Shown piece by piece: positions 17,668 through 27,130 of a stretch of DNA of 64,000 nt. The notes beneath the pieces were generated by a model. That model was given only the letters and a program-made list of their open reading frames with translations. It ran no database searches and was not told where the DNA came from. Source of the DNA: Georgenia sp. EYE_87 (GTDB lineage: Bacteria; Actinomycetota; Actinomycetes; Actinomycetales; Actinomycetaceae); contig NZ_JAHXNL010000011.1 of assembly GCF_023148685.1 (NCBI RefSeq), forward strand, positions 1-64,000, in the 5' to 3' direction. Both the position numbers and the translations under genes were made by a program. Position 1 is the first letter of the stretch; each line of letters opens with the position of its first letter.

Positions 17668-18285
17668 ATGACGACGGCGGAGCGGGGCGGCGGGACGACG
17701 TTCGACGCCGTCGTGCTCGCCGGCGGCACCGGGCGCCGGCTCGGCGGCGCGTCCAAGCCGGACGTGCTGCTCGCGGGCCGCCGCCTGCTCGACCACGCCC
17801 TGGCCGCCACCGAGAGCGCGGGCCGGGTGGTCGTCGTCGCCCCGGAGGACGTCGCGGTGCCGCCCGGCGTCGTGCGCACCCTCGAGGACCCGCCGCTCGG
17901 CGGGCCGGTGGCCGGGGTGGCCGCGGGCCTGGCTGCGCTCGACGCGGCGCCGGGCCGGCCGGCGCCACTGCTGCTCGTGCTGGCGTGCGACGTCCCGCGC
18001 GCGGCCAGCGCCGTGCCGCGCCTGCTGCGGGCCGCGGCCGGGGACGGCCCGGGCGGGACGGGGCGCGACGGCGCGGCCCTGACCGACGCGACCGGCCGCC
18101 CCCAGTGGCTCACCGCCGTCTACCGCACCGCCACGTTGCGCGCGCGGCTGCGGGCGCTGGCACCTGCCGGGGCGTCGGTGCGCGAGCTGGTGTCCGGGAT
18201 GGACCTCGCCTCGGTCACCGCCGCGGGCGAGGAGGCGGCGGACGTCGACACCTGGCACGACCTCGCCGCCCTCGAGGAGCGCTGA
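17668..18285 (+). CDS. mobA: Molybdenum cofactor guanylyltransferase
   Basis: 205 residues. Transfers GMP to Moco to give the MGD dinucleotide required by NarG-type enzymes. The nucleotide-binding start is VLAGGTGRRLGGASKPDVLL, and the metal Asp lies in LVLACDVPRA. Follows moaC by four bases. The presence of MobA fits the DMSO-reductase-family NarG further on. Ends ten bases from the convergent mogA. Confidence 0.9.
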   Translation: MTTAERGGGTTFDAVVLAGGTGRRLGGASKPDVLLAGRRLLDHALAATESAGRVVVVAPEDVAVPPGVVRTLEDPPLGGPVAGVAAGLAALDAAPGRPAPLLLVLACDVPRAASAVPRLLRAAAGDGPGGTGRDGAALTDATGRPQWLTAVYRTATLRARLRALAPAGASVRELVSGMDLASVTAAGEEAADVDTWHDLAALEER

Positions 18286-18295
18286 CGGCGAGCGG

Positions 18296-18895
18296 TCAGA
18301 CCGGCAGGGCGCGCCCGTGGTCGCCGCCGGCGAGCTGGTCGAGCACGTGGGGCACCAGCGGGCCGAGCACCGCCAGCGCGTCGCGGACCGCACCCGGCGA
18401 GCCGGGCGCGTTGACCACGAGGGCCTCCCCGTCCCGGCCGGCGGCGATGCCCGCGAGGCCGCGGGAGAGGACGGCGGCCGGCACGGTGGCGGCGCCGCGG
18501 GCGCGGATCGCCTCGGCGAGGCCGGGCAGCTCGCGCGCCAGCAGGTCGCGGGTGCCCTCCGGGGTGAGGTCGCGCGGCGAGACGCCCGTCCCGCCGGTGG
18601 TCAGCACCACGCGCGCGCCCCCCGCGAGGGCCGCCCGCAGCGCGCCGCGCACTGACTCGACCCCGTCGGGCACCACCACCACGTCCGCGCGCACGCCGAC
18701 CCTGGCGAGGAGCTCCGCGGCCAGCGGGCCGGAGCGGTCCTCCGCCTCGCCGCGGGCGCACCGGTCCGACACGGTGATCACGGCGCCGGTGGCGGGCGGC
18801 CGGCCCGCCCCGCCTGCGCGGTCCTCGCGGCCGGTCACATGCTCGGTCAGGGCGGCGTCCTCGGCGGGCGTGTGCGGTTCCGGCTGGCTCACCAC
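18296..18895 (-). CDS. mogA: Molybdopterin adenylyltransferase (MogA/MoaB family)
   Basis: About 199 residues. Adenylates molybdopterin before MoeA acts. Motifs: VITVSDRCARGEAEDRSG, LTTGGTGVSPRDLTPEGT and NAPGSPGAVRDAL. The start is uncertain: GTG 18895 or 18892 gives a 35-residue hydrophilic leader, and an internal GTG before TGREDRAGG would also serve. Transcribed opposite to the rest of the Moco genes from the long intergenic region upstream of narK. Confidence 0.88.
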   Translation of the reverse strand: MVSQPEPHTPAEDAALTEHVTGREDRAGGAGRPPATGAVITVSDRCARGEAEDRSGPLAAELLARVGVRADVVVVPDGVESVRGALRAALAGGARVVLTTGGTGVSPRDLTPEGTRDLLARELPGLAEAIRARGAATVPAAVLSRGLAGIAAGRDGEALVVNAPGSPGAVRDALAVLGPLVPHVLDQLAGGDHGRALPV

Positions 18896-19549
18896 GTCAC
18901 CGTAGCGACCCTGGTCGGTGACGTGCCCGGACCACGACCCATGCCTCACAGCCCACGGCCTCACGGCCCAGCGCCAGCGCGCTCGACCGCCAGCCGTCCT
19001 GTGACACTCCCAGCCGGCACGAAGCGGCCACAGGCGCACAGACCCAACTGGAGAAGAAGACCAGAATTCAATATATCGACGTCGAGATTCCCCTGGCCGT
19101 CGCGTCTCCCCTGCAGCACCTCGCGCAATCAGCACCGGAAATCGCCGCGGACGCTGGCGAGAACGCGCGCTCGTCGGCAAAGCACCGGGATTGAACGATC
19201 CGTCACGGCACGGCCCAGCACCGCGCGGCCGACCACCACGGGGGCAGCACGACGGCCCGCGCCACCGGGCGATCGGACGGCACGTCGGGCTACCGGCACC
19301 ACGGTGATCTGCGGCGATCCGCTTCGCGGCCGATCTCAGCCGAACCTGGACGGCGCAGTCTCCACCGTGGCAATGCCGTGAAATCCGGAAAGCCGCACGC
19401 TGGCGCGGAATGATTTACGTCAGCCTCCTCTTGCCTATTCCGCCGACATTCCCGACGCCTTTCTCCGCACTGTCGCCGACGGTTCACTCCGTGCATAATC
19501 GGCCGCACCGGGCCCCGCAAAGGGCACCAGTCAAGCCGGGAGTCGCCGC
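18896..19549. other. 650-bp intergenic region between mogA and narK
   Basis: No convincing gene. Composition is less GC-rich than the surroundings, with an AT patch (GAATTCAATATATCGACG, about 19064-19081) and a second low-GC stretch from about 19405 to 19500. It must hold the divergent promoters for mogA and the nar genes. I found no perfect FNR-type TTGAT-N4-ATCAA site by eye. Confidence 0.5.
19471..19499 (+). promoter_or_regulatory. Possible narK promoter
   Basis: CATAAT at 19494-19499 is a good -10 box. The hexamer 17 bases upstream (TGTCGC, 19471-19476) is a poor -35, as expected if an activator is needed. The narK start is about 50 bp downstream. Confidence 0.4.
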
Positions 19550-20779
19550 ATGACGTCGCCACAGCCCCACGACCGCACCGCGTCCGCGCCCGGTCGAGGT
19601 GGGCCGCAGAACCGCATGCTCCTCCTGGCCACCACCGGCTTCCTCGTCAACTTCTGGGCCTGGGCGCTCATCGGCCCGCTCGGCGCCACCTACGGCGAGG
19701 ACTTCGCGCTGAGCCCCTTCCAGGTGTCCGTCATCGTCGCGGTGCCGGTCATCGTCGGCTCGGTCGGGCGCATCCCGGTGGGCGCCCTGACCGACCGTTT
19801 CGGCGCCCGGGTGATGTTCCCGGCGGTGAGCCTCCTGACGATCGTGCCGGTGCTGTTCACCGGCCTGGTGGCGCGCAACTTCGCCATGCTGATCCTGGGC
19901 GGGTTCTTCCTGGGACTGGGCGGGACCGCGTTCGCCATCGGGGTGCCGTTCGTCAACCGCTGGTTCGCCCCGGAGAACCGCGGGACCGCGCTCGGGATCT
20001 TCGGGATGGGCACCGCGGGCACCGCCGTCGCCTCCTTCACCACGGTCGGGATCGCGGAGGCCTTCGGCCGTCCCGCACCGTTCGTCCTCGTCGCGGTGCT
20101 GCTCGCGATCTACGCCGTCGTGGCCCGCGCCCTCGTGCGGGACGCGCCGGGCCTCACCGCCCCCGCGGGCTCCCTGCTCGCACGCACCGTGGCGACGCTG
20201 AAGGTGCGCGCCACCTTGCAGCTCGCCCTGATCTACGCGCTCGGCTTCGGCGGCTTCGTCGCCTTCAGCGTCTACCTGCCCGCCTACCTCGTGAACGCCT
20301 ACGGCCTCGACCGCGCCGACGCCGCGCTGCGCACCGCCGGGTTCGTGGTGCTCGCCGTCGTCGCCCGGCCGGTCGGCGGCTGGCTCTCGGACCGGTTCCA
20401 CCCGATCCCGGTGCTCGTCGTCAACTTCGTCGTCACCGCCGCGATGGCCGTCCTCGCCGCGCTCGAGCTCGAGCTGCTGCCCGCCGGCACGGTGGCGTTC
20501 CTGACCATGGCGGTCATGCTCGGCTCCGCCTCCGGCGCGTGCTTCGCCCTCGTGGCCCGGCTCGCCCCGGCCGACAAGGTCGGCTCCGTCACCGGCATCG
20601 TCGGCGCGGCCGGCGGCCTCGGTGGGTTCTTCCCCCCGCTGGTCATGGGCGCGGTCTACACCCAGACCGGGAGCTACTTCTTCGGCCTGATCCTGCTCGC
20701 CATCACCGCCCTCGCGCTCGCCGCGTTCTGCTGGTGGCCCGTCCGCCGCGCCGAGGCGGCCCGGCCCGCGACCGCCTGA
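19550..20779 (+). CDS. narK: Nitrate/nitrite transporter NarK
   Basis: 409-residue, 12-helix major facilitator of the nitrate/nitrite porter group. Glycine-rich signature helices are visible (GGTAFAIGVPFVNRWF, GIFGMGTAGTAVASF and GIVGAAGGLGGFFPPLVMG), including the NS-motif-type sequence; conserved Arg residues lie in GRIPVGALTDRFGAR. Length fits NarK1/NarK2-type proteins without fusion. ATG 19550. It is directly upstream of narG (51-bp gap) and imports nitrate and/or exports nitrite for the cytoplasm-facing nitrate reductase. Confidence 0.93.
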   Translation: MTSPQPHDRTASAPGRGGPQNRMLLLATTGFLVNFWAWALIGPLGATYGEDFALSPFQVSVIVAVPVIVGSVGRIPVGALTDRFGARVMFPAVSLLTIVPVLFTGLVARNFAMLILGGFFLGLGGTAFAIGVPFVNRWFAPENRGTALGIFGMGTAGTAVASFTTVGIAEAFGRPAPFVLVAVLLAIYAVVARALVRDAPGLTAPAGSLLARTVATLKVRATLQLALIYALGFGGFVAFSVYLPAYLVNAYGLDRADAALRTAGFVVLAVVARPVGGWLSDRFHPIPVLVVNFVVTAAMAVLAALELELLPAGTVAFLTMAVMLGSASGACFALVARLAPADKVGSVTGIVGAAGGLGGFFPPLVMGAVYTQTGSYFFGLILLAITALALAAFCWWPVRRAEAARPATA

Positions 20780-20830
20780 CCCCACCGCCCGACCCTCCCT
20801 GTCGTACCGCCCTCCACGGAAGGACCCACC

Positions 20831-23800
20831 ATGACGGCCACCCGGCCCGACGGAACGCCCGCCACCCGCGAGAGCTCGCCCGAGGACGCCCTGCTCAGGC
20901 TGGGCACCTTCCTCCGCCGGGGCAAAGCCTCGCCGGACCTGCGCCAGCTCTTCCTCAGCGGCGGGCGCGAGGGCGACGCGTTCTACCGCGACCGCTGGTC
21001 GCACGACAAGGTGGTCCGCTCCACCCACGGGGTCAACTGCACCGGCTCCTGCTCGTGGAAGGTCTACGTCAAGGACGGGATCATCACCTGGGAGACCCAG
21101 CAGACCGACTACCCCTCCACCGGCCCGAACTCCCCCGAGTACGAGCCCCGCGGCTGCCCGCGGGGCGCGGCGTTCTCCTGGTACACCTACTCCCCCACCC
21201 GGATCCGCTACCCCTACGTGCGGGCCACGCTGCTCAACCTCTACCGCGAGGCGAGGTCCCGCCTGGGCGACCCGGTCGAGGCGTGGGCGGACGTCGTCGA
21301 GGACCCCGAGCGGGCCCGGCAGTACAAGGCGGCCCGCGGCAAGGGCGGCCTGGTGCGCACCACGTGGGAGGAGACCGAGGAGCTCATCGCGGCGGCGCAC
21401 GTCTACACCACCCAGCAGTACGGGCCGGACCGCCTGGCGGGCTTCACCCCGATCCCGGCGATGTCGCAGGTCTCCTACGGCGCCGGGTCCCGGTTCTACT
21501 CGCTCATGGGCGGCCACATGCTGTCCTTCTACGACTGGTACGCGGACCTCCCGGTCGCGTCCCCGCAGGTCTTCGGCGACCAGACCGACGTCCCCGAGTC
21601 CGCCGACTGGTTCAACGCCGGCTACCTGGTCATGTGGGGCTCGAACATCCCGGTCACCCGCACCCCGGACGCGCACTTCATGACCGAGGCCCGCTACCAC
21701 GGGCAGAAGGTCGTCGCGATCTCCCCCGACTACGCCGACAACACCAAGTTCGCCGACGAGTGGCTCTCCGTCCACCCCGGCACCGACGGCGCCCTCGCGA
21801 TGGCCATGGGCCACGTGATCCTCAGCGAGTTCCACGTCCGCGACCGAACGCCGCGCTTCCTCGAGTACATGAAGCGCTACACCGACTCCCCGTTCCTGGT
21901 GGGCCTGGAGGAGCGCGACGGCGCCTACGTGCCCGGCAAGTTCCTCACCGCCGCGGACCTCGCCGACGACCCCGAGCACGGCCGCCTGGCCCGCGCCGAG
22001 AACCCGGCCTTCCGCACCGTCCTCCTGGACGACGCCGGCACCCCGGTGGTCCCGAACGGCACCCTGGGCGACCGGTTCGGCCCCGAGGGCGCCGGGCGGT
22101 GGAACCTCGACCTCGGCGACGTCGACCCCGTCCTGACCCTCGCGGACCTGGCCGGCTCCGAGGGCGTCCCGGTCGACCTGCCCCGCTTCGACGTCCCGCC
22201 GACCACCGCCGACGGCGAGGTCGGCGCGCACACCGGCGGCTCCGGCGTCGTGCGCCGCGGGGTCCCGGCCCGGCGGGTGGGCGGCCACCTGGTCACCACC
22301 GTCTACGACCTGCTGCTCGCCCGGTACGGCGTCGAACGTGAGGGCCTGCCCGGCAGCTGGCCGGCCGGCTACGAGGACGCCTCCGCCCCCGGCACCCCGG
22401 CCTGGCAGGAGGAGCTCACCGGCGTCCCGGCCGCGGCCGCGATCCGCGTCGGGCGGGAGTTCGCGCACAACGCCGTCGTCTCGAACGGCCGGTCGATGAT
22501 CATCATGGGCGCCGGCGTCAACCACTACTTCCACGCCGACACCATCTACCGGGCGATGCTCGCGCTGACCACCATGACCGGGTGCCAGGGCGTCAACGGC
22601 GGCGGCTGGGCGCACTACGTGGGCCAGGAGAAGGTCCGGCCCATCACCGGCTTCCAGCAGTACGCCTTCGCCCTGGACTGGCAGCGCCCGGCCCGGCAGA
22701 TGACGGCGACGTCGTTCTGGTATCTGGCCACCGACCAGTGGCGCTACGACGGGCTGCCGGCCGACACCCTCGCCTCCCCGCTCGCCCGGGGCGACTTCGC
22801 CGGGCGGACCACGGCGGACACCCTCGTCGAGGCCGTCAAGCGGGGCTGGACCCCGAGCTTCCCGACCTTCAACCGCAACCCGCTGCTCATCACCCAGGAG
22901 GCGGCGCAGGCGGGCAAGGAGGTCCCGCAGCACATCGTCGACGAGCTCACGGCCGGCAACCTCCGCTACGCCGTCGAGGACCCGGACGCCCCCGAGAACT
23001 TCCCCCGGGTGCTGACCGTGTGGCGCTCGAACCTGCTCGGCTCCTCCGCCAAGGGCAACGAGTACTTCCTCAAGCACCTGCTCGGCACGGACGCCTCGGT
23101 CCGGGCGCCGGAGTCCCCGCCCGGGCGGCGGCCGCGGGACATGGTCTGGCGGGAGGAGGCCCCGCAGGGCAAGCTCGACCTGCTGACGACCATCGACTTC
23201 CGGATGACCTCGACGACGCTCTTCTCCGACGTCGTCCTGCCGGCGGCCACCTGGTACGAGAAGTACGACCTGTCCAGCACGGACATGCACCCCTTCGTGC
23301 ACGCCTTCACCCCGGCGATCGACCCGCCGTGGCAGACCCGGTCCGACTTCACGATCTTCCAGGGCCTGGCCAGGCGGGTCGCCGAGCTCAGCGCCGGCCA
23401 CCTCGGCGTGCACCGGGACGTCGTCGCCGCGCCGCTCGCCCACGACACCCCGGACGAGCTGGCGACCCCGCACGGGGCGGTCGCCGCGATGGACCAGCTG
23501 CCGCCCACCCCCGGCGTGACGATGCCCAAGCTGATCGTGATCGAGCGGGACTACCCGAACCTCGCGGCCAAGTTCGACGCGCTCGGGCCGCTGCCCGACA
23601 CGCTGGGCATGATCACCAAGGGCGTGAAGTTCGACCCCGCCGAGGAGGTCCAGGCCCTCGGCGAGCGGAACGGCCGGGCACGCTCCGGCGTCGCCGCGGG
23701 TCGGCCGCTGCTGGACAAGGACACCAAGGCCTGCGAGATGATCCTGGCCTTCTCGGGCACCACGAACGGCCGGCTGGCCACCCAGGGCTTCGAGTTCCTC

Positions 23801-24610
23801 GAGAAGCGCACCGGGACGGAGCTCGCGGACCTCTCCCGCGACCACGCCGGCACCCGGATCACCTTCGCCGACACCCAGCACCAGCCGCAGCCGGTGGTCA
23901 CGTCCCCGGAGTGGTCCGGCTCCGAGCACGGCGGACGGCGGTACTCGGCCTTCGTGGTCAACGTCGAGCGGCTCAAGCCCTGGCACACCCTCACCGGGCG
24001 CCAGCACTTCTACCTCGACCACGACTGGATGAGCGAGCTCGGCGAGAACCTCCCGGTCTTCCGGCCCCCGCTGGACATGCACCGCCTCTTCGGCGACGCG
24101 ATCCCCGGGGACACCTCCCCCACCGGTGCGCCCGGCTCGGAGGGCTACGCGGAGGTGGCGGTGCGCTACCTGACCCCGCACTCGAAGTGGTCCATCCACT
24201 CCGAGTACCAGGACAACCTGTTCATGCTCTCGCTCTCCCGCGGCGGCCCGAACATCTGGATGTCCCCGCGGGACGCCGCGAAGATCGGCGTGAAGGACAA
24301 CGAGTGGATCGAGGCGTACAACCGCAACGGCGTGGTGGTGGCCCGCGCCGTGGTCTCCCACCGCATGCCCGAGGGCACGGTGTACATGCACCACGCAACC
24401 GACCGCGTCATCGACGTCCCGGTCGCGGAGACCTCCGGGAACCGCGGGGGCATCCACAACTCCCTGACCCGGGTGCTGCTCAAGCCGAGCCACCTGGTGG
24501 GCGGCTACGCACAGCTGTCCTACGCGTTCAACTACATCGGCCCGACCGGCAACCAGCGTGACGAGGTCACCGTCATCCGCCGCCGCAGCCAGGAGGTGCA
24601 GTACCGATGA
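20831..24610 (+). CDS. narG: Respiratory nitrate reductase, alpha subunit
   Basis: 1259 residues, normal for NarG. Membrane-attached, cytoplasm-facing catalytic subunit that reduces nitrate to nitrite at Mo-bisMGD. The FS0 cluster uses His plus Cys ligands in STHGVNCTGSCSWKVYVKDG, and the molybdenum Asp is in VAISPDYADNTKFADEW. Other family blocks are YTYSPTRIRYPY, NGGGWAHYVGQEKVRP and GNRGGIHNSLTRVLLKPSHL. There is no Tat leader, consistent with NarGHI rather than Nap. The ribosome binding site before ATG 20831 is AGGAC. Confidence 0.98.
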   Translation: MTATRPDGTPATRESSPEDALLRLGTFLRRGKASPDLRQLFLSGGREGDAFYRDRWSHDKVVRSTHGVNCTGSCSWKVYVKDGIITWETQQTDYPSTGPNSPEYEPRGCPRGAAFSWYTYSPTRIRYPYVRATLLNLYREARSRLGDPVEAWADVVEDPERARQYKAARGKGGLVRTTWEETEELIAAAHVYTTQQYGPDRLAGFTPIPAMSQVSYGAGSRFYSLMGGHMLSFYDWYADLPVASPQVFGDQTDVPESADWFNAGYLVMWGSNIPVTRTPDAHFMTEARYHGQKVVAISPDYADNTKFADEWLSVHPGTDGALAMAMGHVILSEFHVRDRTPRFLEYMKRYTDSPFLVGLEERDGAYVPGKFLTAADLADDPEHGRLARAENPAFRTVLLDDAGTPVVPNGTLGDRFGPEGAGRWNLDLGDVDPVLTLADLAGSEGVPVDLPRFDVPPTTADGEVGAHTGGSGVVRRGVPARRVGGHLVTTVYDLLLARYGVEREGLPGSWPAGYEDASAPGTPAWQEELTGVPAAAAIRVGREFAHNAVVSNGRSMIIMGAGVNHYFHADTIYRAMLALTTMTGCQGVNGGGWAHYVGQEKVRPITGFQQYAFALDWQRPARQMTATSFWYLATDQWRYDGLPADTLASPLARGDFAGRTTADTLVEAVKRGWTPSFPTFNRNPLLITQEAAQAGKEVPQHIVDELTAGNLRYAVEDPDAPENFPRVLTVWRSNLLGSSAKGNEYFLKHLLGTDASVRAPESPPGRRPRDMVWREEAPQGKLDLLTTIDFRMTSTTLFSDVVLPAATWYEKYDLSSTDMHPFVHAFTPAIDPPWQTRSDFTIFQGLARRVAELSAGHLGVHRDVVAAPLAHDTPDELATPHGAVAAMDQLPPTPGVTMPKLIVIERDYPNLAAKFDALGPLPDTLGMITKGVKFDPAEEVQALGERNGRARSGVAAGRPLLDKDTKACEMILAFSGTTNGRLATQGFEFLEKRTGTELADLSRDHAGTRITFADTQHQPQPVVTSPEWSGSEHGGRRYSAFVVNVERLKPWHTLTGRQHFYLDHDWMSELGENLPVFRPPLDMHRLFGDAIPGDTSPTGAPGSEGYAEVAVRYLTPHSKWSIHSEYQDNLFMLSLSRGGPNIWMSPRDAAKIGVKDNEWIEAYNRNGVVVARAVVSHRMPEGTVYMHHATDRVIDVPVAETSGNRGGIHNSLTRVLLKPSHLVGGYAQLSYAFNYIGPTGNQRDEVTVIRRRSQEVQYR

Positions 24611-24662
24611 CCGAACAGGGGAACTCCGCAGCGAGGTACGAGCGAAGGGGGAGCGTGACCCT

Positions 24663-26429
24663 ATGAAGGTCATGGCGCAGATGTCGATGGTGATGAACCT
24701 CGACAAGTGCATCGGGTGCCACACGTGCTCGGTCACGTGCAAGCAGGCGTGGACCAACCGCACGGGCATGGAGTACGTGTGGTTCAACAACGTCGAGACC
24801 CGGCCCGGGCTCGGCTACCCGCGCACCTACGAGGACCAGGAGACGTGGGGCGGCGGGTGGGTGCGCACCAAGCGCGGCAAGCTCAAGCTGCGCGCCGGCG
24901 GGCGGCTGAAGAAGCTCGCCACGATCTTCTCCAACCCCAAGCTGCCGACGATCCACGACTACTACGAGCCGTGGACGTACGACTACGACATGCTGCTCTC
25001 CGCCCCGGCGGACACCCGGCACACTCCGGTGGCGCGGCCGAAGTCGCTGCTGACGGGCGAGGACACCAAGATCACCTGGTCGGCGAACTGGGACGACGAC
25101 CTCGGCGGCTCGCAGGAGATCGCCGTCAAGGACCCGCTCCTGAAGCACATGAGCGAGCACGTGGCCATGGAGTTCGAGAAGACCTTCATGTTCTACCTGC
25201 CGCGCATCTGCGAGCACTGCCTCAACCCCTCCTGCGTGGCCTCCTGCCCCTCGGGCGCGATGTACAAGCGGGTCGAGGACGGCATCGTGCTCGTGGACCA
25301 GGACCAGTGCCGCGGGTGGCGCATGTGCGTGACCGGCTGCCCGTACAAGAAGGTCTACTTCAACCACAAGACCGGCAAGGCCGAGAAGTGCACGCTGTGC
25401 TACCCGCGCATCGAGGTGGGCCTGCCCACCGTGTGCTCGGAGACCTGCGTGGGGCGCCTGCGCTACCTCGGCCTGGTCCTCTACGACGCCGACCGCGTGG
25501 GCGAGGCCGCCGCCGTCGAGGACGAGCACGACCTGCTCGCGGCCCAGCGCTCGGTCTTCCTGGACCCGCACGACCCGGCCGTGATCGAGGCGGCCCGCCG
25601 CGACGGCATCGCCGAGGACTGGATCGCCGCCGCGCAGGCCAGCCCCATCTGGCGGCTCATCAGCGAGTACGAGGTTGCCCTGCCGCTGCACCCCGAGTAC
25701 CGCACGCTCCCGATGGTCTGGTACATCCCGCCGCTGAGCCCGGTGGTCGACGTCGTCACCTCCTCGGGCAACGACGGCGAGGACGCCAAGACCCTCTACA
25801 CGGCCATCTCGACGATGCGGATCCCGCTGGAGTACCTCGCCGAGCTCTTCTCCGCCGGCGACACCCGGCCCGTGGAGAAGACGCTGCGGCGCCTGGCGGC
25901 GATGCGCTCCTACATGCGCGACCTCAACCTCGGCCAGGAGCCGAAGGAGGAGATCGCGGCCGCCGTCGGCATGACCGGCGTGGAGGTCCAGGAGATGTAC
26001 CGCCTCCTGGCCATCGCCAAGTACGAGGAGCGCTACGTCATCCCCTCCGCGCACGCGGAGACGGCGGCCGGGCTCGAGGAGATGGCCTGCTCGCTGGACT
26101 ACGAGGGCGGGCCCGGCATGGGCGGCGCGGGGCCGTTCGGCTCCTCCTCCGGCCACCCGGCGCCCGCCAGCGTCGAGACGTTCCACGCGCTGAAGTCGCG
26201 CCAGACGGCGGACGACCCGCACGTGCCCACCGGCCCGTCGCGGGTGAACCTGCTCAACTGGGACGGCCGCGGCGCGGCCGGGCTGTTCCCGCCGGCGGAG
26301 GAGGAGAGGCCCCCGGGCGCCGTCGCCCTCGCCGACCCCGACGCCGCCCCCGGCACCTTCGCGGACGACCCCAACCCGGGCGGCTTCCCCGGGGTGGCGC
26401 GCGACGACGACGAGGAGGGCCGGCGATGA
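24663..26429 (+). CDS. narH: Respiratory nitrate reductase, beta subunit
   Basis: 588 residues. Electron-transfer subunit with four Fe-S clusters. Cysteine groups: CIGCHTCSVTCK, CEHCLNPSCVASCP, CRGWRMCVTGCP (Trp at the missing cysteine, which makes the 3Fe-4S cluster) and CTLCYPRIEVGLPTVCSETC. The C-terminal 90 residues (after LEEMACSLDYEGG) are long and acidic compared with E. coli NarH. ATG 24663 (MKVMAQMSMVMNLDKC) lies 52 bp after narG, with AAGGGGGA upstream. Its stop overlaps narJ (ATGA). Confidence 0.98.
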   Translation: MKVMAQMSMVMNLDKCIGCHTCSVTCKQAWTNRTGMEYVWFNNVETRPGLGYPRTYEDQETWGGGWVRTKRGKLKLRAGGRLKKLATIFSNPKLPTIHDYYEPWTYDYDMLLSAPADTRHTPVARPKSLLTGEDTKITWSANWDDDLGGSQEIAVKDPLLKHMSEHVAMEFEKTFMFYLPRICEHCLNPSCVASCPSGAMYKRVEDGIVLVDQDQCRGWRMCVTGCPYKKVYFNHKTGKAEKCTLCYPRIEVGLPTVCSETCVGRLRYLGLVLYDADRVGEAAAVEDEHDLLAAQRSVFLDPHDPAVIEAARRDGIAEDWIAAAQASPIWRLISEYEVALPLHPEYRTLPMVWYIPPLSPVVDVVTSSGNDGEDAKTLYTAISTMRIPLEYLAELFSAGDTRPVEKTLRRLAAMRSYMRDLNLGQEPKEEIAAAVGMTGVEVQEMYRLLAIAKYEERYVIPSAHAETAAGLEEMACSLDYEGGPGMGGAGPFGSSSGHPAPASVETFHALKSRQTADDPHVPTGPSRVNLLNWDGRGAAGLFPPAEEERPPGAVALADPDAAPGTFADDPNPGGFPGVARDDDEEGRR

Positions 26430-27130
26430 GCGGCTTCCTGCGGGTGCCCGGCCTCGAGCCGCTCGCACCCGTCCGGGTCACCGACCGCGAGCGCGCGCTG
26501 GCGTGCATGGCCGCGTCCGTGCTGCTCGACTACCCGGACCCGGGCCCGGACCGGGACGAGCGCCTGGCGGCGGTGCGCTCCGGCGTCGCCGGCCTGCCCG
26601 AGCCGGTGCGGTCCCGGCTCGCGGGGTTCGTCGACCACGCGCTCACGCAGGACCCCCAGGCGCTGGCCCGGGCCTACGTCGACACCTTCGACCTCAAGCG
26701 CAAGTGCTCGATGTACCTGTCCTACTTCGTCACCGGCGACACCCGCCGCCGCGGCACGGCGCTCGTCCGCTTCGTGGAGGCGTACCGGGCGGCGGGGTGG
26801 GAGGTCGGCCGGAACGAGCTGCCCGACTTCCTGCCCATCGTCCTGGAGTTCACCGCGGTCGGCGACGCCGAGCTCGGCACCGCGCTGCTCGCCGCCCACC
26901 GCGAGGGCGTGGAGGTGCTGCGCTCGGCGCTGACGTCGCTGCGCAGCCCCTGGGCGGCCGTGGTCGAGGCGGTGTGCCTCGTGCTGCCGCGGCCCAGCGC
27001 CGACGTCGAGGACCGCCTCCTGCAGCTGATCACGGCCGGTCCCCCGACCGAGATGGTGGGCCTGAACGCGCTCGGCCCGCTTGAGCCATTCGCCCCCGGC
27101 GGGGCCCGGAACGAGGAGGTGCGGGCATGA
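26426..27130 (+). CDS. narJ: Nitrate reductase assembly chaperone
   Basis: 234-residue TorD/DmsD-type chaperone required for Moco insertion into NarG and docking of NarGH on NarI. The family stretch LARAYVDTFDLKRKCSMYLSY is clear, as is NELPDFLPIVLEF. Overlaps narH and narI by four bases each, so the three are translationally coupled. Confidence 0.95.
   Translation: MSGFLRVPGLEPLAPVRVTDRERALACMAASVLLDYPDPGPDRDERLAAVRSGVAGLPEPVRSRLAGFVDHALTQDPQALARAYVDTFDLKRKCSMYLSYFVTGDTRRRGTALVRFVEAYRAAGWEVGRNELPDFLPIVLEFTAVGDAELGTALLAAHREGVEVLRSALTSLRSPWAAVVEAVCLVLPRPSADVEDRLLQLITAGPPTEMVGLNALGPLEPFAPGGARNEEVRA

Noticed and set aside
18839-19381. + strand frame of 180 codons in the mogA-narK gap
   Set aside because: Starts inside mogA, has no ribosome binding site, and its translation is low-complexity Arg/Thr/Pro without any domain.
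24611-24662. Earlier narH start giving an N-terminal extension
   Set aside because: An extension back to 24558 would overlap narG and add non-family residues; ATG 24663 matches the normal NarH start and follows AAGGGGGA.
19484-24790. A 1768-codon open frame on the minus strand over narK and narG
   Set aside because: It is a mirror of the strong codon bias of narG (third-position GC). The translation is Arg/Gly/His-rich with no recognisable domain, and narG on the + strand is unmistakable.
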